Below, one piece after another: positions 55,257-64,000 of a DNA stretch of 64,000 bases. Below the pieces are notes generated by a model that was not told the DNA's origin, did not search any database, and saw nothing but the letters and a program-made list of their open reading frames with translations. The translations under genes and the position numbers were made by a program. Numbering within the stretch: the first letter of the stretch is position 1; the number at the start of each line of letters is the position of its first letter. Source of the stretch: Paraphaeosphaeria minitans (taxonomy: Eukaryota; Ascomycota; Dothideomycetes; Pleosporales; Didymosphaeriaceae); NCBI GenBank assembly GCA_015832175.1, contig WJXW01000008.1:1426001-1490000 (forward strand), written 5' to 3'.

Positions 55257-57041
55257 TGTTAGGATCCAGCTGCGCGCGAGCAGCGGGGCGCGAGCTTATT
55301 AGACTACCAGTCTACTGGAGTTAGTTGACTAAGTAGTTAAATAACAAGTCACAGGTCCTAAGGGTCCTAAGGACCGCACAGGCCTCGCCTATATAGGAAC
55401 TCTAGAACGCGTGGGACTTACTTACATAGGACTCTAGGACATATAGGACTCTAGGACATATAGGACTCTAGGACATATAGGACTCTAGGATATATAGGAT
55501 TCTAGGACGTATAGGACTACTTAGTATATAGGAATGTAAAAATAAACTTCTTATACTTATATTTAATCTATTTATTAATCTATTATTTAGATTTTAGTAG
55601 ACTAAATTATTAACTTATTACACTTTATAAGATACTATTATATTAATAAAACTTTCTACCTTCTATAAGTACTTCTACCTAAGAACTAATTTTAACCCTT
55701 TAGGACTAGCTACCCTTTTAGATTTAATATCTTAAACACCTTTAATATAAGTACTTTATAAACTCTTACCTCTTCTATAGCTTTAGGTGCTGCTAAGATT
55801 ACTTCTATAAAGGATAGTAGTAAGGTGTATAAACCTAATCTCTACTTTAGCAAATAATTTTAAACTAATATCTAGATTCTCTAGTTAGACCTCTACTTCT
55901 TTAACTTAGACAAACCCCTTAAAAACAAAAAGAAGGTTATCTTTATAGTAATATATATGTAAGGAGATATAGGATTATAGATCTATTCCTACTTTAAAAA
56001 GTACCTAGGAATAGACTATAATAATAATAACAATAATTACGTAAATAAGTACACTAATATAGTTAATATTATTAAAGATTATAATAATTTTAAGAAATGC
56101 CTTAAATAATTTCTTAGAATTGCTAATAAGGACTCTATTATAAAAGTAAAGATTTAGACTATAACTTAGAAATAATTAGTAGCTAAGTATATAGCTAAGT
56201 TTCGCAGATACACTATATAGCTTAACTAGAATAATAAATCTCTTTAAGATATATATAAATAAGGACTTAAATAGAAACTACGTAAGGAACTCTTACGTAG
56301 TAGTGCACAAATTACTAATCTTAAAGAACTATATAAAGAAACTATTAGGATTAATAGAGAGTAGTTTTTATTATAATAAAAGCTCTACTAAAACCTTAGG
56401 GTAATAAGCTTTAGATAACTAGTAAAAGTGGTTTATAAGAACCTTGTTAGAATTGTCTAAAAGTAATAGCTAAGGAACTACTAGAGATATAAACTAATAG
56501 AAGATATCTAGTTTAACTATATAGGCAAAGGAATAGGAGGAAGGATAGGCCCTAAGCAGTCTAATAAATATATTTCTAATAGAAGTTAATAACTAATAAC
56601 TAAGACCTATAAATGCTTTATATATAGCAAACTAGGCTATATAGCTAGGAACTATAGATTAAAGAATAAAGTCTATTAAACTAAGTTAAATATACTAACT
56701 ATTAAGAACTAAGAACCTAATAAGGAATAGGAAGTTATTATAACACTATTTAGTTACTAATATATTATACTAGAGTAAAGTAAGTGATTAGATTCACCTA
56801 ACTTACGACTATATAAAGATCTAGAAGATAACTCTAATATATACTATAACGTAGAAGACGTAGAAGAGATACTAAGATCTCCTACTTCTTACCTATAAAG
56901 TAGGTAGGAAGAAGATAACCCTATATCACCTAAGTATAAACTAAATGTTTAGGACTACATAGAACCCTACTAGGCACTAAAAGGAATATAATCCTATTAG
57001 GATCTGGCTGTGCGTAAGCAGTAGGGCGCGAGCTTATTAGA
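55257..57041 (+). mobile_element. RIP-mutated Gypsy chromovirus, copy 1 (LTR plus gag, pol deleted)
   Basis: Begins with an LTR start TGTTAGGATC and runs through a 17-bp repeat block (aggactctaggacatat, 55425-55500) and a gag region. The gag zinc knuckle is at about 56613-56660, heavily mutated. The internal sequence matches copy 2 up to about 56990 (the word ccctactaggcactaaaaggaat), then jumps straight to an LTR beginning. Nearly the whole pol gene is therefore missing. A 46-bp partial LTR start (56995-57040) precedes the next complete LTR. Stop codons in all frames and TpA enrichment indicate RIP. Confidence 0.88.
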
Positions 57042-60000
57042 TATTAGGATCTGGCTGCGCGCGAGCAGCGGGGCGTAAGCTTATTAGACTATAGGTCTAC
57101 TAGAGTTAGCTAACTAAGTAGTTAGGTAATAGGTTATAAGTCCTAAGGGTTCTAAGGACTGCATAGGCCTTGCCTATACAGGAACTCTGGGACGCGTGGG
57201 ACTTGCCCGCATAGGACTCTAGGACATATAGGACTCTAGGACATATAGGACTCTAGGATATATAGAATTCTGGGACGTGTAGGACTACTTAGTATATAGG
57301 AACGCGAGAATAAGCTTCTTATACTTATATTTAATCTGTTTATTAATCTATTATTTAGATTCTAGTAGACTAAATTATTAACTTATTACACTTTATAAGA
57401 TACTATTATATTAACAAGACCTTCTACCTTCTGTAAGTACTCCTACCTAAGAACTAACTTTAACCCTTTAGGACTAGCTACCCTCTTAAATTTAATATCT
57501 TAAATACTCTTAATATAAGTACTTTATGAACTTTTACCTCTTTTACAGCTTTAGGTGCCGCTAAGATTACTCTTATAAAGGATAGTAGTAAGGTGTATAA
57601 ACCTAATCTCTACTTTAGCAAATAATCTTAAACTAATATCTAGATTCTCTAGTTAGACCTCTACTTCTTTAACTTAGACAAACCCCTTAAAAACAAAAAG
57701 AAGGTTATCTTTATAGTAATATATATGTAAGGAGATATAGGATTATAGATCTATTCCTACTTTAAAAAGTACCTAGGAATAGACTATAATAATAATAACA
57801 ATAATTACGCAAATAAGCACGCTAATATAGTTAATATTATTAAGAATTATAATAACTTTAAGAAATGCCTTAAATAACTCTTTAGAATTGCTAATAAGGA
57901 CTCTATTGTAAAAGCAAAGATTTAGACTATAACTTAGAAATAATTAGTAGCTAAGTATATAGCTAAGTTTTGTAGATACGCTGTGTAACTTAACTAGGAC
58001 AATAAATCTCTTTAGGATATATATAAATAAGGACTTAAATAGAAACTACGCGAGGAACTCTTGCGTAATAGTATATAAATTGCTAACCTTAAGGAACTGT
58101 ATAAAGAAACTATTAGAATTAATAGAGAGTAGTTTTCACTGTAATAGGAGTTTTACTAAAACTCTAGAGTAATAAGCTTTAGATAACTAGTAAAAGTGGT
58201 TTATAAGAACCCTATTAGAATTGTTTAAAAGTAACAGCTAAGGAACTACTAGAGATACGAATAATAGAAGATGTCTAGTTTAACTATATAGGTAAAGGAA
58301 AAGGAGGAAAGATAGGCCCTAAGTAGCCTAATAAACGCGTCTCTAATAAAAGTTAATAACTTATAACTAAGACCTATAAATGCTTTATATGTGGTAAACT
58401 AGGCCATATAGCCAGGAACTGTAGATTAAAGAACAAAGTCTATTATACTAAGTTAAATATACTAACTATTAAGGACTAAGAACCTAATAAGGAATAGAAA
58501 GTTATTATAACGCTATTTAGTTACTAACGCGTTACGCTAGAGCAAAGTAAGCAATTAGATTTATCTAACTTATAACTATATAAAGATCTAGAAGACGACT
58601 CTAATGTATACTATAACGTAGAAGACGTAGAAGAGATACTAAGATCTCCTACTTCTTACCTATAAAATAGGCAGGAAAAAGACAACCCTATGTTACCTAA
58701 GTATAAACTAAATGTTTAGGACTATATAGAACCCTACTAGGCACTAAAAGGAATGCAACCCTATAAAAATAAGAAGTTAGACTATGTACTAAAGTACTAT
58801 CTAGACCACTAAAATCCTACATACTAATTCTATATGTGAACGTATTGCAAAGAACCAACATGTACACAATATAAGACAGAAAAAAAGGAAAATAAGAAAT
58901 AACCTAGAAAGAAACTGCGCTATAGATAGATATGGATAGACTACTCTATTATAGCTTGCGACGAACACCTCTAGGATAAATAATAAGTAAAATACTTTCC
59001 TTACCTTACGCTAAAGGGTAATAAATACTATAATATACTTATTAATAGAGACTACATGTAATTATACTAGTATACGTGTCTAAACTAAGACTATAAATAC
59101 TACTATATAGCTAAACGTTTGGACAGCTTTGTAAACTGCCCTACGTAAGAAGTAATAATAGAGCTACTAATTTAACTAGTATATAAGAATAGTGAAGACT
59201 ACAGGAGGAAAAACAGAAGAATATTCTTATAGGAAAAAGAAGAAGACAATCTATATAAGCTATATACTTAAGAATAACAATAGAAGCGGATGCTTAGAAA
59301 TGTATACTAGGCACTAGAACTTAACTATAACCTACATGAATAGATGTCTTTTTTAGGCCTAAACTTAGATAAGAAAACGCCTTTATTAAATTAAATACTA
59401 TAGTAAGTATGGTATTAGTTAAACTACTAGTATAGCTTAAAGAAATATAGGCTTAAGCTCTTATAGACTTAGGAGTAGGAAAGAACTTTATATTTTATTA
59501 GATAGTAAGATAAGTAGGACTTATAATATTAGAGAAAAAAGTATCTTATATTATTTATGTTGCAAATAGATCTCTAATGCCTAAGACACCTTAAATATAC
59601 TAGAAGGTTACTACCACGATAATAGTCTAAGGACATAGAGAGAAACTTACCTTAGATATCTTACTAGAATCTAAGTATGAGTTAGTCTTAGGATTACCTT
59701 AGTTAATAATACACAACCTACAGGTTGACTAGGGTACAAAGAAGATATTATTTAAACGCTATAATTATGTATTATAAGTAAAGCCTACGCATTAACTAAA
59801 AATAATAGTAAATAAAGGAGTTATTAATAATATAATACTGTAATAGATAGTTAAAAAACAGAAGCACACCTTAGCAGACGCTAGTAGGAACTACTAGATT
59901 AAGAAGTATAAGAAGGAGAATAACAGCACACTCTTTACCTTACTAAGAGAGTATAGGAAATAGACACATATATTTATAGAAAAAGAAGGAAAAGCAAACC

Positions 60001-63000
60001 TACTAGAATATTAACCCTAGGATCTTAAGATAGACCTAGAAGAAGGGAAGACGCCACCCTTTAGACTACTATATAGTAAGATAGAAGAAGAACTCCTTAA
60101 AGAACGTGATTTTATTAAGACAAACCTTAAGAAAGGATATATATAACTATTAAAGTTACTAGTAGTAAGCCCTTTTATGTTTATTAAGAAAAAGGATGGA
60201 TTAGACAGACTATACGTTAACTACTAATAACTTAACAATATAATAATAAAGAACTAATATCTACTACTAAATATTATAAAGTTACGAGATTAACTATCTT
60301 AAGCCAAGATATTTATAATAATAGATCTAAGAGATAGTTACCACCTTATACAAATTAAGAAAGGTGAAGAATAGAAAATAGCGTTTTAATTACGCTATAG
60401 ACTATTTAAGTATAAGGTTATACTATTTAGACTTACAAATGCACTAGCAGCTTTTATGGCGCTTATTAATAACGTACTTTGTAAATATCTAGACATATTT
60501 GTTATTACGTATATAGATAATATCCTTATCTTTTCGAAAAACGAATTGGACCACACTAAGCATGTATAGATAGTACTAGAAGTATTAGATAAAGTATGCC
60601 TTTGTATTAAACTTAAGAAATGTAAGTTTAACGTTAAATAACTTAAATTCCTAGGACATATTATTACTATAGAAGGAATTAAGATAGCACTAAGTAAAGT
60701 TAAATATATTAAGAACTAGCTAATACTAAAGATAGCCAAGAACATCTAAGAATTCTTAGAATTCTGTGGATTTAACTAATAATTTATCTAAGATTACGCA
60801 AAAGTTATAATACTTTTAATAAATCTTATAAAGAAGGATGTACCCTTTAAATAGATAAATAAGTGTAGAATGTTATTCTAACTCCTTAAGACAGTATATA
60901 TTATAGAACCTATCCTTGTTTATTTTAGAAGCGATAAACTACTACGCTTTAAAATAGACGCTAGCGATCTTGCGCTAGGCGCCTACGCTAAATAAGAACG
61001 TAATAGTAAATAGTACCTAATTGCCTATTACTTATGCAAATTTAATAACGCTGAAATATAATACAACGTATATAATAAAGAACTCTACGCTATTATTAAA
61101 GCCTTAAAGCACTAGAGGATTTACGCACTTAGTTGCTTAACGCTAGAAATCTATATAGATTATAAAAACTTTCTAAGGTTTATAATAATAAAAGAACTTA
61201 CGCTATAACAACAAAGATAGTTGTAAACTATAGGGTAGTATAAGTTTAAAATTATCTATATAGCTGGGAAAGAAAATGGCAGAGTAGACGCTCTTAGCTA
61301 ACAAAGTAATCTAGTAGGAGAAAAGGAAAAAACCTTCTCCGCAATCCTTTATAAAGCTAAAGATAGATCTCTAGAGCTAACAGTAGAACTAAATTAACTT
61401 TTAGTAATTAACTAAGAAGTTCTAGAATATCTATAGACTAAGATTATCTAATAATACTATAATAACCCTATATACGGACACCTAGGTATCACAAAAATAA
61501 TAGAACTTATCTAAAGGAATTATACCTTTAAAGGAATTAAGGAAGCTGTAATAACTTATATCTGTAAATGTGCAGAATGCTAGAGAAATAAATATAGTAT
61601 ATACCTTAAATATAGAGAGATGTAAGTAATTAGAATACTAATAGTACTATAGGAAGACATTGCTATAAATTTTGTTACAGGAATTCTAAACTCTAAGAAT
61701 TTAATAATAGGAATTAAATACAACAGTATACTAGTAATAGTCTGCTAACTAACTAAGTATATTAAGCTTATTCTATACCTTAAAAGAATAATAGTAAAGA
61801 AACTCGCTTTTCTTATTTTAGACTAACTAATTAGACACTACAGAATCCTAAAAACAATTATTAGCGATAGAGACAAGCTCTTTATATTAAATTATTAGAC
61901 AACACTTATAGCACTGCTTAGAACGAAACAAAAACTATTAATAGCTTACTATCTATAAACAGACAGATAGACAGAACGTATAAACTAAACTATAGAAACG
62001 TACCTACGTATCTACTACAATAGTTAGAAGAATAACTAGGTTTTATTACTACTTATAACACAGTTAGCCTATAATAACAAAGTATTAGTAGTATTAGGAC
62101 ATACACTGTTCTATGTAAACTACAGAAGACACCTATATCTCTTTAATTAATAATTTCCTACGACAATTAAAGCAAAAGAAGCTATAGATATAGTAGAAAA
62201 TATAAAGAAAATACACTAATAACTCTAAGAGAATCTTAAGAAAGCTTAGCAGCAATTAATTTTATACTAAAACTAAAAATAAAAAATAGCACCTTAGCTA
62301 AAGAAGGGGGATAAAGTATATCTGCTTATAAAGAACCTTTAAACTTAGAAGAAGAAATATAAGAAACTAGATTATATTAAGGTTAGACTATTTTATATTT
62401 CTAAGTAAATATTACTAGTGAACTATAAGTTAGAACTACCGCTAGATGTAAAGATACACCTAGTATTCCACGTATTACTACTAGAACTAGCAGACCCTAA
62501 TACACTAGTTAAAACCACCTTCTACTACTAGACTAAGGAAGAAAACAAATTTAAGGTTAAAAGAATGCTAGAATACAATTAGTATAACAATACGTACCTT
62601 GTTAAGTGGAAAGGTTACCTATATAGCGAAAACACCTAGAAACTAAAAAACAATCTAGGAAACTGTTAGCAAAGGATTAAAGAATTCTACTAGAAATAAC
62701 TAGGACGCACCTAGGAACTACTACTAGCACAGGGGCTAGCCTATAAAACAGACTAGTTAATTACCTTAGCGCCTAATAGCGCGTTAGGATTTATTAACGT
62801 GGTAGTCTATACTAACTCCTCTTACGCCTTAAGCGCTTCTAACTTATCTATAGTACTTATACTATAATTAAATAATTCTTATTTCTTCTAATGTAATTTC
62901 TTTTACTAATTGCGTAAGCGCGCTATCTTCTCTTATATCTAATAGGTGTAAAGGAGAGCTGCCTTAGCTAGCTTTTTCTTAATATAGAGCTTTGCCTCCT

Positions 63001-63301
63001 CTTTAGCCTCTAACTTTTCTAACCTCTTTATTTTAGCATCTATTTTTAAATAATCTAGTAAAGGAATCTCCTTAGACTTGCACTTCTAGTTTCCTTATCT
63101 AACGTAGTTAGTACACTAAGAATATAAAGAAGAAAGATAATAAGTATATTTCTTCTTAGCGCAGTATAAATAGGTAACTATTATAAAAATATAGTCTTTT
63201 TTAAGATAATTAGCTTAACTATAGCAATATTAAATAGAACGAGATAATAACTTTATAGGTAGTTAACTTATAAGGATATTAAGCTTAGAGGGGGAGGATA
63301 A
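57042..63301 (+). mobile_element. RIP-mutated Ty3/Gypsy chromovirus, copy 2, full internal region
   Basis: From its left LTR start (57042) to the next LTR start (63302) this copy is 6260 bp. Domains read in order on the plus strand despite many stops. The gag CCHC knuckle CFICGKLGHIARNC is at 58381-58425. Reverse transcriptase (about 60060-60740) has SPFMFIKKKDG and TYIDNILIFSK at the catalytic site. RNase H (about 60950-61150) has FKIDASDLALGAYAK. Integrase (about 61470-62100) has the zinc motif C-K-C-A-E-C and IISDRDKLF. A terminal chromodomain (about 62548-62700) has TYLVKWKGYLYSENT. A polypurine tract, agagggggaggata, lies at 63287-63300 directly before the right LTR. Stops fall where Gln or Trp is expected, as RIP predicts. 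The element cannot encode functional proteins. Confidence 0.93.
62870..63220 (-). pseudogene. antisense ORF remnant between chromodomain and 3' LTR
   Basis: Read on the minus strand, the stretch after pol gives a coherent protein-like sequence. After CAKKKYTYYLSSLYS come several stops at likely Trp positions. Then KCKSKEIPLLDYLKIDAKIK and RLEKLEAKEEAKLYIKKKLA follow, a Cys-containing start and a charged coiled coil. An antisense reading frame at this place is not part of the standard gag-pol set. It could be a captured or element-specific gene, also destroyed by RIP. Confidence 0.45.
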
Positions 63302-64000
63302 TATTAGGATCTAGCTGCGCGTAAGTAGTAGGGCGTAAGCTTATTAGACTATAGGTTTACTAGAGTTAGCTAACTAAGTAGTTAGGTAATAGGTTATAGG
63401 TTCTAAGGGTCCTAAGGACCGCATAGGCCTTGCTTATATAGAAACTCTAGGACGCGTAGGACTCGCCCGCACAGGACTCTGGGATATATAAGACTCTAGG
63501 ACATATAGGACTCTAGGATATATGGGATTCTAGGACGTGTAGGACTACTTAGTATATAGGAACGCGAGAATAAGCTTCTTATACTTATATTTAATCTGTT
63601 TATTAATTTATTATTTAGATTCTAGTAGACTAAATTATTAACTTATTATACTTTGTAAAATACTACTATATTAATAAGACTTTCTACCTTCTATAAGTAC
63701 TCTTGCCTAAGAACTAACCTTAACTCTTTAGGACTAGCTACCCTCTTAGATTTAATATCTTAAACACCCTTAATATAAGTACTTTATAAACTCCTACCTC
63801 TTTTACAGCTTTAGGTGCCGCTAAGATTACTTTTATAAAGGATAGTAATAAGGCGCATAAACCTAATTTTTACTTTAGTAAATAATTTTAAACTAACGTC
63901 TAGATTCTCTAGTTAGACCTCTACTTCTTTAACTTAGATAAACCCTTTAAAGACAAAAAGAAGGTTATCTTTATAGTAATATATATGTGAGGAGATGTAG
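63302..64000 (+). mobile_element. RIP-mutated Gypsy chromovirus, copy 3, truncated by window end
   Basis: Starts with an LTR (TATTAGGATC) and its 17-bp repeat block at about 63470-63530. It continues into the same post-LTR gag-side sequence found in copies 1 and 2, running off the window. The third LTR therefore serves as the right LTR of copy 2 and the left LTR of a further copy, making a tandem array. Confidence 0.9.

Overview
The window is nuclear DNA from a filamentous ascomycete. Genes carry short introns (mostly 40-70 bp, GT-AG). Several families are typical of Pezizomycotina: the two-domain N-terminal region of the 26-29 kb protein, MCT-type MFS, CBM32-galactose oxidase, GMC oxidoreductase and small secreted cysteine-rich proteins. 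The right end is AT-rich retrotransposon sequence saturated with TpA and stop codons, as expected from repeat-induced point mutation (RIP). A Dothideomycete is my best guess from overall gene style, but the genus cannot be read from the sequence. Intron-exon joins were worked out by eye and checked for reading phase.

Layout. 0.5-12.2 kb is a compact core block: an importin-beta family karyopherin (+), a FUN14 mitochondrial protein (-), the GPI-anchor ethanolamine-phosphate transferase LAS21/GPI7 (+), an MCT-like transporter (+) and a 2OG-Fe(II) oxygenase (-). 12.2-20.5 kb is gene-poor and rich in minisatellites, with one bZIP factor (MetR/Cys-3-like) and one broken hypothetical gene. 20.5-31.1 kb holds a DnaJ protein, a hypothetical gene with a decayed tandem copy, two further hypothetical genes and the U2 snRNP protein SF3B4/HSH49. 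31.9-42.1 kb mixes decayed genes (a 3-hydroxyacyl-CoA/carnitine dehydrogenase-like gene, a YWTD-repeat gene and two F-box-like genes) with an intact single-pass membrane protein and a galactose oxidase carrying two CBM32 domains. 44.2-47.8 kb returns to conserved genes: S1/P1 nuclease, derlin, and the centromeric histone CenH3/CSE4 divergent from derlin. 48.4-51.8 kb is a cluster of small secreted cysteine-rich proteins that look like one effector-like family. 52.5-54.5 kb is a frameshifted GMC oxidoreductase. 55.3-64.0 kb is a tandem stack of RIP-mutated Ty3/Gypsy chromovirus copies (LTR-gag-LTR-gag-pol-LTR-gag).

How it fits together. Conserved secretory and ER genes (LAS21, derlin) and nuclear genes (karyopherin, SF3B4, CenH3) are intact. 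Lineage-specific genes are repeatedly broken by nonsense codons or frameshifts. Four of the nonsense codons could have arisen by a CpA to TpA change, so RIP leakage from duplicated sequence is a reasonable hypothesis for the accessory half. The most interesting unit is the divergent secreted-protein family at 48.4-51.8 kb, one member of which has a 13-bp satellite placed directly before its start codon.
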